DNA from: Methylocystis bryophila
GTDB taxonomy: Bacteria; Pseudomonadota; Alphaproteobacteria; Rhizobiales; Beijerinckiaceae
Reading direction: 5' to 3'
Length of the DNA: 64,000 bases
NCBI RefSeq assembly: GCF_027925445.1
Contig: NZ_AP027149.1
Coordinates: 2,413,501 to 2,477,500 of the forward strand
This document shows, piece by piece, positions 16,688 to 25,295 of the stretch (the stretch's first letter is position 1; the number at the start of each line of letters is the position of its first letter). A program made the translations under genes and the position numbers. The notes beneath the pieces are model-generated. The model was not told the DNA's origin. It searched no databases and saw nothing but the letters and a program-made list of their open reading frames with translations.

Positions 16688-18976
16688 ATGGCGCGTAAGG
16701 ACAACCGCCGCGAACCCTATTTCGAGGAGGCGCGGCGCGGGGAGCTTAGAGCCGATCCGCGCGATCGTCCCGACGCGCCGCGTTCCCGCAGCCGTTCCGC
16801 GTCGCCGCCAAAGGAGCCGCCGTGCAGGGAGCCTCCGAAGCCGCCGCGTGGGCGGGGGCGGGGGCCGTCGCGGTCTTCCTCCTCCTTGCTTGGGCGGCTC
16901 TTCTATTGGGCTTTCGTGCTCGGCATTTGGGGCGCGATCGGCCTCGCCGCGCTCGTGCTGTTCTATGGCGCGCGGCTGCCGCCCATCGACCAGCTCGCTG
17001 TGCCGAAACGTCCGCCCAATGTCGCAATTCTTTCACTCGACGGCGATCTCATCGCCAATCGCGGCGACATGGGCGGCGCGGCGATCAAGATTTCCGAGCT
17101 GCCGCCCTATCTGCCGAAGGCCTTCGTCGCGATCGAGGATCGCCGTTTTTATTCGCATTGGGGCCTCGACCCGCAGGGGCTCGCGCGCGCTCTCCTGCGC
17201 GATGTGCTCCATCGTGGCGGCATGCAGGGCGGCTCGACGCTCACCCAGCAGCTCGCCAAGAATCTCTTCCTGACCCAGGAGCGCACGCTCTCCCGCAAGA
17301 TCCAGGAGGCGATTCTCGCGCTCTGGCTCGAGCGCAAATACAGCAAGGACCTAATTCTCGAGCTCTATCTGAACAGGGTCTATTTCGGTGGGGGCGCCTA
17401 TGGCGTCGAGGCGGCGGCGCACCGCTATTACGGCCATGGCGCGCGCGAGATCACGCTTCCCGAGGCGGCCGTGCTCGCCGGGCTCATGAAGGCCCCGAGC
17501 AAGCTTGCGCCCGACCGCAATCCGCAAGGCGCTCAGGAGCGAGCGGAGCAGGTCCTGAATGCGATGCGCGAGGAGGGCTTTATCACCCCGGCCCAGCTGA
17601 AGGGGGCGCTCGCGAAGCCCGCGCGGGCCAAGCGCGACGACGGCGCTGGCACGATCAACTACGCCGCCGACTATGTGATGGACGCGCTCGCCGACAAGCT
17701 CGGCTCGATCGACGAAGATCTCGTCGTGACCACGACCATCGACAAGCGCTTGCAAAGACTGGCTGAGCAGGCGCTCACGGAGGAGCTCGACAAGAAGGGC
17801 GAGAAGTTCGGCGTCACGCAAGGCGCCGTGGTCGCGCTCGATCCCACGGGCGCGGTTCGCGCACTCGTCGGCGGCCGGGACTATGGCGAGAGCCAGTTCG
17901 ACCGGGCCGCCTCGGCCAAGCGCCAGCCGGGCTCGGCCTTCAAGCCTTTCGTCTATCTGGCCGGCGTCGAGCACGGCCTGACGCCCGACACGGTGCGCGA
18001 GGACGGCCCCCTCAATGTGAAAGGCTGGCAGCCCGAGAACTACAGCCGCGAGTATTTCGGGCCGGTCACCCTGACGCGCGCGCTCTCGCTCTCCTTGAAC
18101 ACGGTGGCCGTGCGCGTCGGGCTCGAGGTCGGCCCCAAGGCGGTCGTCAGCACTGCGCATCGTCTGGGCGTCGCCTCGGATCTCCAGACCAACGCCTCGA
18201 TCGCGCTCGGCACCTCCGAGGTGACTCCGCTCGAGCTGGTCTCGGCCTACACGCCTTTCGCGAATGGCGGAATTGGCGTGCAGCCGCACGTGGTCGCCAA
18301 GGTTCTCCGCGCAACCGATGGGCGCGTGCTCTATCAGTGGAAGAACGCCAGCAATGGCCGCGTCATCGAGCCGCGCCACGTCGCGATGATGAACACGATG
18401 ATGCGGGAGACGCTCGTCACGGGAACGGCGCGAAAGGCCGAGCTGCCGGGCTGGCCGGCCGCCGGCAAGACGGGCACGAGCCAGGATTTCCGCGACGCCT
18501 GGTTCGTCGGCTATACGAGCCGCCTCGTGGCCGGCGTCTGGCTCGGCAATGACGACAACTCGCCAACCAAGCATGTCACGGGCGGCAATCTGCCCGTCGA
18601 GGTCTGGAGCCGTTTCATGCGGGAGGCCTTGCGCGGCGCGCCGCCGGCCGATCTCCCCGGCGGCTATTGGAACGCGTCCCAGGGCCTGTCCGCACCCGAT
18701 CTCGTCGAGAACGTCTTGGACTTCCTGCGCGGCGGCGCGCCGCCGCCTAATCCCCCGCCGCCGATTCGGACGCGGGCGCTGTCGCCCGCGCCGGCCGAGA
18801 ACCCGCCGTCGCCCGCGCCGGCCGAGGACCCGCCGCCGCCAAGCCCCGCGCCCAACGGCCTAACGCCCCCGGCGGACATCCCCTCCGCGCCTCCCAGTGG
18901 CGTTGCTCCCCGAAGGCCTCCGCAGACGCGACGCGAATCTGGCCAGGATTTTTTCGAAAGTCTGTTCGGCCGCTGA
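16688..18976 (+). CDS. mrcA: Class A penicillin-binding protein (PBP1A-like)
   Basis: A bifunctional peptidoglycan synthase of 762 residues. A basic, Pro/Arg-rich cytoplasmic N-terminus precedes one transmembrane helix (about residues 65-90). The GT51 glycosyltransferase domain has 'AIEDRRFYSHWGLDPQG' and 'GGSTLTQQLAKNLFLT' with the catalytic Glu. The transpeptidase domain has SxxK (S-A-F-K in 'PGSAFKPF'), SxN (S-L-N-T) and KTGT. The C-terminal 90 residues are a disordered Pro/Ala tail with repeated SPAPAE units. I start at ATG 16688, which follows GGGGAGG. Confidence 0.93.
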   Translation: MARKDNRREPYFEEARRGELRADPRDRPDAPRSRSRSASPPKEPPCREPPKPPRGRGRGPSRSSSSLLGRLFYWAFVLGIWGAIGLAALVLFYGARLPPIDQLAVPKRPPNVAILSLDGDLIANRGDMGGAAIKISELPPYLPKAFVAIEDRRFYSHWGLDPQGLARALLRDVLHRGGMQGGSTLTQQLAKNLFLTQERTLSRKIQEAILALWLERKYSKDLILELYLNRVYFGGGAYGVEAAAHRYYGHGAREITLPEAAVLAGLMKAPSKLAPDRNPQGAQERAEQVLNAMREEGFITPAQLKGALAKPARAKRDDGAGTINYAADYVMDALADKLGSIDEDLVVTTTIDKRLQRLAEQALTEELDKKGEKFGVTQGAVVALDPTGAVRALVGGRDYGESQFDRAASAKRQPGSAFKPFVYLAGVEHGLTPDTVREDGPLNVKGWQPENYSREYFGPVTLTRALSLSLNTVAVRVGLEVGPKAVVSTAHRLGVASDLQTNASIALGTSEVTPLELVSAYTPFANGGIGVQPHVVAKVLRATDGRVLYQWKNASNGRVIEPRHVAMMNTMMRETLVTGTARKAELPGWPAAGKTGTSQDFRDAWFVGYTSRLVAGVWLGNDDNSPTKHVTGGNLPVEVWSRFMREALRGAPPADLPGGYWNASQGLSAPDLVENVLDFLRGGAPPPNPPPPIRTRALSPAPAENPPSPAPAEDPPPPSPAPNGLTPPADIPSAPPSGVAPRRPPQTRRESGQDFFESLFGR

Positions 18977-19194
18977 GGCTGTCCCGAAAGAAGTCTTGGC
19001 ATGGAACAGGCCCCGCGCCGCCGTGTTGCTCGAAGAGGAAAACGCCGTCTGCTCAAGCTTTTTCCACGCATTCCGACTTTTCATTCCCTTCAGGGCTTGA
19101 CAAGGACCCGTCCCTCGGAGGACTCTGCGCCCTGCGGCTCCGCTGCAAAAGAAGAAAGTCGCCACCTCAGTGGCGCATAAAACGGGAGGTTATA

Positions 19195-19266
19195 ATGGGT
19201 TGGCTGATCCCCGGCTGCATGGTCGCCATGGTCGTGATTCTGGCCGTCACTCTGACGCGCCTTTGA
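19195..19266 (+). CDS. 23-residue single-helix membrane peptide
   Basis: ATG at 19195 follows a good GGGAGG site (spacing 5-6). It encodes M-G-W-L-I-P-G-C then a wholly hydrophobic run, ending T-R-L. The peptide would span the membrane once with a positive C-terminus. It lies about 470 bp upstream of ctaC. Tiny subunits are known in terminal oxidases (CydX, CcoH/CcoQ, aa3 subunit IV), so a link with the following oxidase is possible but not shown. I do not recognise the sequence. Confidence 0.5.
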   Translation: MGWLIPGCMVAMVVILAVTLTRL

Positions 19267-19737
19267 TCCGCAAGTTTCGCTAGGTATTGGCCCGCCGCTG
19301 CGAAACGAAAGTTTCGCGGCGCGGGATCTCTTGTTGAGAGAGTGTGCGGGACAGCGTTTACACTCGGTCTGGACGGCGTTGTTCACCACGGCCGTTTCTC
19401 GTAGCAGCGACGTGTCTTTATATTAAGTTACCGGATATTGCTGACGTCAACGCATGATGCGTGCGGCTGTTGATTTCTACGTATTTTTTTCTGGACTCGA
19501 CCCGCGTTTGAGCCTATTCGGCGGCGCACTCTCGGCGCGACGATTTGTCCCCCCCAGTGCGACCTCGCGTCGATTGCGCCCCACTAAGGCTTGTGGTTTG
19601 AAGGGGGCCGGCACAAAGGTTGCGTCGCGCCGAACCATCTGGATCGCTTCAGCGTTTCGGCCGCCCGGGGGGAACGGGCGGCAGGTTCTGCGCGTAAAAC
19701 CGCCACGATGGGCGGACCATCGACAACGGGGAACGAC
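19267..19737. other. Gene-free region upstream of ctaC with one inverted repeat
   Basis: A hairpin (GCTGCGAAAC and GTTTCGCGGC around a GAAA loop, about 19292-19324) lies after the small peptide and may end its transcript, though no T-run follows. The rest presumably holds the ctaC promoter; AT-rich sequence at 19415-19440 is the best region for one. No gene was seen. Confidence 0.45.
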
Positions 19738-20604
19738 ATGTCGAAAAAGACTTTGGCTTGCCTTTACGGCAAGGCCTTTTGCTGTGTCATTGCGGCCCTT
19801 GCCGCCAGTCAATCCGCATATGCTCAAGACGACATAGGGCGCCCGACGCCTGGCGGCATCGGTCTGCCGGCGATGGCGACGCCCGCCGGCCACGAGACCC
19901 AGGCCTTCTACAACGACGTGCTGCTGCCGATCATCACGCTGATCCCGATCTTTGTGCTGGGGCTTTTGATTTATGTGATGTGGCGTTTCAATGAGAAGGC
20001 CAACCCGGTCGCCTCGAAATACTCTCACAACCACTTGCTCGAGATCGTCTGGACCGCAATCCCCTGTCTCATCCTGATCGGCATCGCTTTTCCCTCGATG
20101 CATCTTCTGACGACGCAGGTCGTCGTCCCCGAGCCCTCGGTGACAATCAAGGTCACGGGCAATCAGTGGTACTGGAAATATGATTATCCGAAGGAGCAGG
20201 GCGGCGGCTTCTCCTTCGAGCAGCGGGGTAAGCCCGATTCCGATCTCCAGCCCGGCGAGTTGCGCATGCTGGCTGTCGACAACGAAGCCGTCGTTCCCGT
20301 CAACGAGGTGGTGAAGGTGCAGGTGACGTCCTCCGACGTGATCCACGCCTTCGGCATTCCCTCTTTCGCCGTGCGCATGGATGCGATCCCCGGTCGTCTG
20401 AACGAGACCTGGTTCAAGATCGACAAGCCGGGGGTTTATTACGGCGAATGCTACTTCATCTGCGGCAAGGACCACGCCTATATGCCGATCGCTATTCGCG
20501 CTGTCAGCCGGCCCGAATATGAAAAATGGCTCGCGGAAGCGAAGGAGAAATTCGCTAGCGGGGATGGCGCCGGGGCCACGGCCCGGGTCGCGGTCAATCC
20601 CTAA
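19738..20604 (+). CDS. ctaC: Cytochrome c oxidase subunit II (aa3-type), altered Mg-site residue
   Basis: Subunit II takes electrons from cytochrome c at its binuclear CuA site. The 288-residue product has a signal peptide ending AYA, two membrane helices and a CuA domain. Its CuA ligands are in C238-Y-F-I-C242-G-K-D-H246-A-Y-M249, plus the upstream His in 'DVIHAFGIPSF'. The usual motif is CxExCGxxHxxM; here the Glu that bridges CuA and the Mg/Mn site is F240. ATG 19738 begins a convincing signal sequence. First gene of the cta cluster. Confidence 0.93.
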   Translation: MSKKTLACLYGKAFCCVIAALAASQSAYAQDDIGRPTPGGIGLPAMATPAGHETQAFYNDVLLPIITLIPIFVLGLLIYVMWRFNEKANPVASKYSHNHLLEIVWTAIPCLILIGIAFPSMHLLTTQVVVPEPSVTIKVTGNQWYWKYDYPKEQGGGFSFEQRGKPDSDLQPGELRMLAVDNEAVVPVNEVVKVQVTSSDVIHAFGIPSFAVRMDAIPGRLNETWFKIDKPGVYYGECYFICGKDHAYMPIAIRAVSRPEYEKWLAEAKEKFASGDGAGATARVAVNP

Positions 20605-20609
20605 TCCTT

Positions 20610-20620
20610 CCCCCCCCCCC
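20610..20620 (+). repeat. Run of 11 C between ctaC and ctaD
   Basis: An uninterrupted C11 tract lies 6 bp after the ctaC stop and 40 bp before ctaD. Such tracts can slip during replication. In this position a length change would alter only the intergenic mRNA. Confidence 0.8.
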
Positions 20621-20660
20621 GCAATACTCAGACAAGCCCATCCCGCAAGGACGACTCACA

Positions 20661-22337
20661 ATGGCTCACTTGGACGGTCTGGTCGCGACCGCGACGCACG
20701 AACATCACGAAACGCCGACGGGGCTCAAGCGCTTCCTTTTCTCGACCAATCACAAGGACATCGGCACGCTCTACATCTGGTTGGGCGCGATCGGCGGCGT
20801 GATCGCCTTCCTTCTGTCGCTGGCGATGCGCCTTGAGCTCGCCCAGCCGGGCGTGCAGATCTTTCCGGCGCTTGCGCAGGTGATGCATGGCGCCGACGCC
20901 GACAGCGCGCTCGACGCCGGCAAGAACCTCTACAACATGTTCATCACCGTCCATGGCGTGCTGATGATCTTCTTCATGGCCATGCCGATTCTGATCGGCG
21001 GCTTCGGAAACTGGTTCGTGCCGATCATGATCGGCGCGCCGGACATGGCCTTTCCGCGCCTCAACAACATTTCCTTCTGGCTGCTCGTCACGGCGCTCAT
21101 GCTCGCCGTGTTCTCGATGTTCGTCGAGGGAGCTCCGGGCATGAGGGGCTTCGCGGGCGGCTGGACGTTCTACCCGCCGTTGTCGAGCAACGCCGGCACG
21201 CCGGGCCCTGCGATGGATTTCGTGATCCTCTCCCTGCACGCCGCGGGCGCTTCGTCGATCCTTGGCGCCATCAACCTCATCACGACGATCTTCAACATGC
21301 GCACGCCGGGCATGGGTCTGATGAAGATGCCGCTCTTCGTCTGGTCGTTGCTCGTCACCGCCTTCCTCTTGATCATGGTGCTGCCGGTGCTCGCGGGCTG
21401 CGTGACGATGCTGCTGACCGACCGCAACTTCGGCACGAGCTTCTATGATCCGGCCGGCGGCGGCGATCTGCTGCTGTTCCAGCACCTGCTGTGGTTCTTC
21501 GGCCATCCCGAGGTCTACATCATCATTCTGCCGGCCTTCGGCATCGTCAGCCAAGTCATCTCGACCTTCTCCAAGAAGGCGGTGTTCGGCTATCACGGCA
21601 TGGTTTACGCGATGCTCGCCATTGCGGTGATCGGCTCGGTGGTCTGGGCGCATCACATGTATACGGTGAACCTGTCGCTCACCGCCCAGCGCTACTTCGT
21701 GCTCGCGACGATGGTCGTCGGCGTGCCGACGGGCATCAAGGTGTTCTCCTGGATCGCGACGATGTGGGGCGGGTCGATCTCGTTCCGCACGCCAATGCTC
21801 TGGGCGATCGGCTTCATCTTCGTCTTCACGATCGGCGGCGTGACGGGCATCGTGCTCTCCAACGCCGGCGCCGACAGGCAGTTCCACGAGGGCTACTATC
21901 TCGTCGCGCACTTCCACTACACGCTGTCGCTCGGCGCGGTGTTTGGCATCTTCGCCGGCTTCTACTACTGGTGGCCGAAGATGACGGGCTACCTCTACAA
22001 CGAGCGTGTCGCCGATCTGAACTTCTGGCTGATGTTCATCGGCGTGAACGTGGTCTTCTTCCCGCAGCACTTCCTCGGCCTCGCCGGGCAGCCCCGCCGC
22101 TACATCGATTATCCGGACGCCTATGCGCTCTGGAACCTGGTGTCGTCGACCGGCATGCTCTTCGTGACCGGCGCCCTCCTGGCCTGGGCCTATGTGATGA
22201 TCGAGTCGCTCATCAAGAAGCGCGCGGCCGGCGACAATCCTTGGGGCGAAGGCGCGAACACGCTGGAGTGGACGCTCACCTCGCCGCCGCCGTTCCATCA
22301 GTTTCTCACGCCGCCGGCCCTGCCGGTGGTCGAGTAA
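20661..22337 (+). CDS. ctaD: Cytochrome c oxidase subunit I (aa3-type)
   Basis: Subunit I holds heme a, heme a3 and CuB and pumps protons. The 558-residue, 12-helix protein contains 'WFFGHPEVYIIILPAFG' (CuB His, proton-gating Glu, cross-linked Tyr) and 'VWAHHMYT' (two CuB His). The K-channel 'PTGIKVFSW', D-channel 'IGAPDMAFPRLNN' and the heme ligands in 'VAHFHY' are also present. The Mg-site pair normally His-Asp is H409-E410 here. All redox and pumping residues are otherwise intact, so it is an A1-type heme-copper oxidase. Confidence 0.97.
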   Translation: MAHLDGLVATATHEHHETPTGLKRFLFSTNHKDIGTLYIWLGAIGGVIAFLLSLAMRLELAQPGVQIFPALAQVMHGADADSALDAGKNLYNMFITVHGVLMIFFMAMPILIGGFGNWFVPIMIGAPDMAFPRLNNISFWLLVTALMLAVFSMFVEGAPGMRGFAGGWTFYPPLSSNAGTPGPAMDFVILSLHAAGASSILGAINLITTIFNMRTPGMGLMKMPLFVWSLLVTAFLLIMVLPVLAGCVTMLLTDRNFGTSFYDPAGGGDLLLFQHLLWFFGHPEVYIIILPAFGIVSQVISTFSKKAVFGYHGMVYAMLAIAVIGSVVWAHHMYTVNLSLTAQRYFVLATMVVGVPTGIKVFSWIATMWGGSISFRTPMLWAIGFIFVFTIGGVTGIVLSNAGADRQFHEGYYLVAHFHYTLSLGAVFGIFAGFYYWWPKMTGYLYNERVADLNFWLMFIGVNVVFFPQHFLGLAGQPRRYIDYPDAYALWNLVSSTGMLFVTGALLAWAYVMIESLIKKRAAGDNPWGEGANTLEWTLTSPPPFHQFLTPPALPVVE

Positions 22338-22468
22338 GGCTGGACGGGCGAGAGAAAGAGCTGAACGGGTTTCGCCTTCGAATCCGAGCGCGAGACCCGT
22401 CTCTCCGAAAAGGCGCAAAATAGCAGCGAAGGCGCCTTGCGCGCCTAGCCAATTGAAAGGTCGCTCCC

Positions 22469-23068
22469 ATGGAGCAACAGCGCGGGTACTCAACGCAATG
22501 GCGAACATGGCGCACGGCGATCGGCCTCGTGGCCTTTACCGTCGGGATGCTCGCGCTGTCCTTCATCGCAGCGCCGGCCTACCGCGCCTTCTGCACGGCG
22601 ACGGGCATTGCGGGAGCGACTAAAAGGGCCTCGGTGGCGCCGACGGAAAGCATCGACCGGACGATCGTCGTGCGTTTCGACTCCAACACCTCTCCTGGCT
22701 TGACTTGGCGCTTCGAGCCGGAAGTCACCAAGGTCAAAATCCGCGTCGGAGAAGTGGCGACAGTCTATTACCGGGTCGAGAACCTCTCGGACCAGGAAAC
22801 GCGGGGACTCGCCTCGTTCAACGTCAGCCCCGGCCAGGCGGGTCCCTATTTTAACAAGCTCGCCTGCTTTTGTTTCCAGGAGCAGACGCTCGGGCCGCAT
22901 GAGAAGGCGGAGTGGCCGGTCGTCTTCTTCCTCGATCCGAAGCTGCAGGAGGAGCCGCTCATGGACGGAGTCGAGGAAGTCACGCTCTCTTACACTTTCT
23001 TCGCCGCGAAGGGGAAAACGGCGCAGGGCGGCGAAGGTGCTCAAGGCAAGAACGTCGGCTTGAATTAG
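22469..23068 (+). CDS. ctaG: Cytochrome c oxidase assembly protein CtaG/Cox11
   Basis: Cox11 inserts CuB into subunit I. The 199-residue product has one N-terminal transmembrane helix (about 17-37) and a periplasmic immunoglobulin-like domain with the copper motif C-F-C-F in 'KLACFCFQEQTL'. 'YFNKLACFC' and 'VTLSYTFF' are family signatures. It follows ctaD by 131 bp. In many alphaproteobacteria ctaB stands between ctaD and ctaG; it is absent here. Confidence 0.95.
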   Translation: MEQQRGYSTQWRTWRTAIGLVAFTVGMLALSFIAAPAYRAFCTATGIAGATKRASVAPTESIDRTIVVRFDSNTSPGLTWRFEPEVTKVKIRVGEVATVYYRVENLSDQETRGLASFNVSPGQAGPYFNKLACFCFQEQTLGPHEKAEWPVVFFLDPKLQEEPLMDGVEEVTLSYTFFAAKGKTAQGGEGAQGKNVGLN

Positions 23069-23102
23069 CGAAAGCGCATTGACGCGCTAGAGGGGAACGC
23101 AA

Positions 23103-24011
23103 ATGACGCATGAAGTGACGACAGGTCCTTCCGATAAAGACCGCAATTATTGTCTCGTCGATCCGAGCCCGTGGCCGATCGTCATGTCGTTCGCGGTGCT
23201 GATCCTTGCGACCGGCGCAGTGATCTGGCTCTCGGGTCATAAGGGCGAAGCGATCTTCCCTCATTCGAAGGAGATTGGCGCGGGCGGCTTTTTCCTGGGT
23301 CTCGCCGCCGTGCTCGCGACGATGTTCGTCTGGTGGCGCGACGTGATCAACGAGGCTAACCGGCCTGGCTGGCACACGCCCGGCGTGCAGAACGGCTTGC
23401 GCTGGGGCATGGCGCTCTTCATCTTTTCCGAGGTGATGTTCTTCGTCGCCTGGTTCTGGGCCTTCTTCGACTCCGCGACCTTCCCGAACGACGCCGTGCA
23501 ATATATGCGCACGGAAGTTTTCGGGGGCCTCTGGCCGCCGAAGGGCACCATGGTCATCGACCCCTGGCACCTGCCCATCATCAACACGATTATTCTCGTG
23601 AGCTCGGGCGGAACGCTGATGTGGGGGCTGAAGGGCCTCAAGGAAAACAACCGCGGCCAGCTGATCAAAGGCCTGATGTTCACGATCGGCCTCGGCCTGC
23701 TGTTCACGACTCTCCAGGTCTACGAGTTCATCCACGCGCCCTTCGTCTTTGGCTACGATCCGCGTCACCCGACAGCCAACAATTACGGCTCGACCTTCTT
23801 CATGGCGACCGGGTTCCACGGCTTTCACGTGGTCGTCGGCACGATCTTTCTGTTTGTGTGCCTGCTGCGCGCGCGCGCCGGCGCCTTCTCGGCGCATAAT
23901 CATCTCGGCTTGGAATTCGCGGAGTGGTATTGGCACTTCGTGGACGCGGTCTGGATCTTCCTCTTCATCTGCATCTACGTCTGGGGCAATTGGGGCGGCG
24001 TGATGGAGTGA
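23103..24011 (+). CDS. ctaE: Cytochrome c oxidase subunit III
   Basis: The 302-residue product with seven predicted helices includes 'RPGWHTPGVQNGLRWGMALF' followed by 'FSEVMFFVAWFWAFF' (the conserved Glu). It also has 'ATGFHGFHVVVGTIFL' and ends 'EWYWHFVDAVWIFLF', all subunit III hallmarks. Subunit III stabilises subunit I and its proton uptake. It lies 34 bp after ctaG and ends the cluster, followed by a GC hairpin. Confidence 0.97.
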   Translation: MTHEVTTGPSDKDRNYCLVDPSPWPIVMSFAVLILATGAVIWLSGHKGEAIFPHSKEIGAGGFFLGLAAVLATMFVWWRDVINEANRPGWHTPGVQNGLRWGMALFIFSEVMFFVAWFWAFFDSATFPNDAVQYMRTEVFGGLWPPKGTMVIDPWHLPIINTIILVSSGGTLMWGLKGLKENNRGQLIKGLMFTIGLGLLFTTLQVYEFIHAPFVFGYDPRHPTANNYGSTFFMATGFHGFHVVVGTIFLFVCLLRARAGAFSAHNHLGLEFAEWYWHFVDAVWIFLFICIYVWGNWGGVME

Positions 24012-24016
24012 GGGTG

Positions 24017-24049
24017 CGCGCCCCGCGACGGTTGCGTCGCGGCGCTTTC
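24017..24049 (+). terminator. Hairpin terminator after ctaE
   Basis: An imperfect GC stem (about GCGCCCCGCGAC with GTCGCGGCGC) closed by a short loop is followed by TTTCT, a few bases after the ctaE stop. Confidence 0.6.
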
Positions 24050-24184
24050 TCATGACGCAAGTGAACAGGGACTGGCGGACGCGGCTCATCGTCTTCCAGT
24101 CCCTTTGTTATTTGGACCGACGCAAGCCGTTCGGCTGATCGGGCAGGCGGTCGCAACCGGCTCTTTTGCGGAAGCGAGGCTTGG

Positions 24185-24928
24185 ATGGATCTTCGGATCG
24201 ATGGCAAAAGCGCGATCGTCTGCGGAGCTTCCCGCGGGCTGGGTCGGGCCTGCGCCGAAGCGCTCGCCGGCGAGGGCGCTCTTGTGACGCTCGTCGCGCG
24301 GCGGCTTCAGCCATTGCAAATAGTGGCTGACCGGATTGCGGGCGCGGGTGGAAGGCGGCCCGCCATCGTCGCGGCCGATGTCGCCACCGCGGAGGGGCGG
24401 GCCGCCGTAAAGGCGGCGAGCGCCGAGACCGACATTCTCGTAACCAACGCCGGTGGCCCGCCCGCAAAAGATTTCACGGAGTTGACGCTCGGGGACTGGG
24501 AGCGCGCGCTCGAAACCAATTTTCTTTCCGCTGTCGAGATGATCCGAGTCTTCGCGCCGAGCATGAGTAAGCGGCGCTGGGGGCGAATCGTCAATATCAC
24601 CTCGGCGACGGTCAGAATGCCGGTGGAGAGACTCGATCTCTCCACGTCCGCGCGCCTCGCGCTGACAGGATATGTGGCGGGCGTTGCTCGGCAGATCGCC
24701 AAGGACGGCGTGACGATCAACAATCTGCTGCCGGGGACTGTCATGACCGAACGACTCGCGGAACTCGGCGCGACCGCGCAGGCCCTGATCGCTCGCGTGC
24801 CCGCAGGAAGGGCGGGGAAGCCGGAGGAGGTCGGAGCCGCTTGCGCGTTCCTGTGCAGCGAGCAGGCCGGGTTCATCACCGGTCAGAGCCTTCTCGTCGA
24901 TGGAGGGTTATGCGCGCTGACGATCTGA
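24185..24928 (+). CDS. SDR family oxidoreductase lacking the catalytic Tyr
   Basis: The 247-residue Rossmann protein has the cofactor motif 'CGASRGLGRACAEALAGEG' and 'VTNAGGPP' in place of NNAG. At the usual YxxxK site it has 'LSTSARLALTGYVAG', so the catalytic Tyr and Lys are missing. This deviation is, as I recall, shared by a BKR-like SDR subgroup, so it is probably not a mutation. The reaction is unknown. It ends with the usual 'FITGQSLLVDGG'. Confidence 0.82.
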   Translation: MDLRIDGKSAIVCGASRGLGRACAEALAGEGALVTLVARRLQPLQIVADRIAGAGGRRPAIVAADVATAEGRAAVKAASAETDILVTNAGGPPAKDFTELTLGDWERALETNFLSAVEMIRVFAPSMSKRRWGRIVNITSATVRMPVERLDLSTSARLALTGYVAGVARQIAKDGVTINNLLPGTVMTERLAELGATAQALIARVPAGRAGKPEEVGAACAFLCSEQAGFITGQSLLVDGGLCALTI

Positions 24929-24998
24929 CCGCCGCTCGAAAATCTCCTTCGCGAATCGCATCGTTTCGCAAGAAAGCGCGGGGCGAGAAAAATGAAAC

Positions 24999-25199
24999 TC
25001 ACTCGTCGCTTGGCGTATAGGCGGCCCAGTAGATCACGCACCATCCCGCGGTGATGAGGCCGGAGCCCAAAAGCGTCGCGCTGACTCCCTCGTTCCTGAC
25101 GTAGAAGCTCGCCACCGCCGCGAGCAGGCCGACGATCGCCACGACAAGAGGAGCCGGGCTGCGCTCTGAAGTCTCTTTGCGGGTGCGGTCTCTACGCAT
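24999..25199 (-). CDS. Small two-helix membrane protein, unknown function
   Basis: From the ATG at 25199 the product is 66 residues: a charged N-terminus, a hydrophobic helix 'PLVVAIVGLLAAVASFYV', a short loop and a second hydrophobic helix ending before YTPSDE. An in-frame ATG at 25235 would add 12 basic residues. It lies downstream of mobA on the same strand (gap about 60-100 bp). I do not recognise the family. Confidence 0.5.
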   Translation of the reverse strand: MRRDRTRKETSERSPAPLVVAIVGLLAAVASFYVRNEGVSATLLGSGLITAGWCVIYWAAYTPSDE

Positions 25200-25295
25200 G
25201 AGTTTTGCGATCCGTCGAGGTCTCGTCATTCTCAACGATTTCTTGATTTATGGCCCGCGCGGGCGGCGTCGAGGGCCGAGCGGCAGGTTTTGCTA

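Noticed and set aside
21786..21788. Arg376 of CtaD in 'SISFRTPM' as a changed K-channel lysine
   Set aside because: The K-channel lysine lies in 'PTGIKVFSW', which is intact; position 376 is not that residue.
20628..22508. 626-codon open frame on the minus strand across ctaD
   Set aside because: It mirrors ctaD, a certain gene, and its product is an Arg/His/Glu-rich low-complexity sequence typical of an antisense shadow in GC-rich DNA.
24185..24928. SDR protein without catalytic Tyr as a dead pseudogene
   Set aside because: The frame is intact and, as I recall, a whole SDR subgroup shares the change, so decay is not implied.
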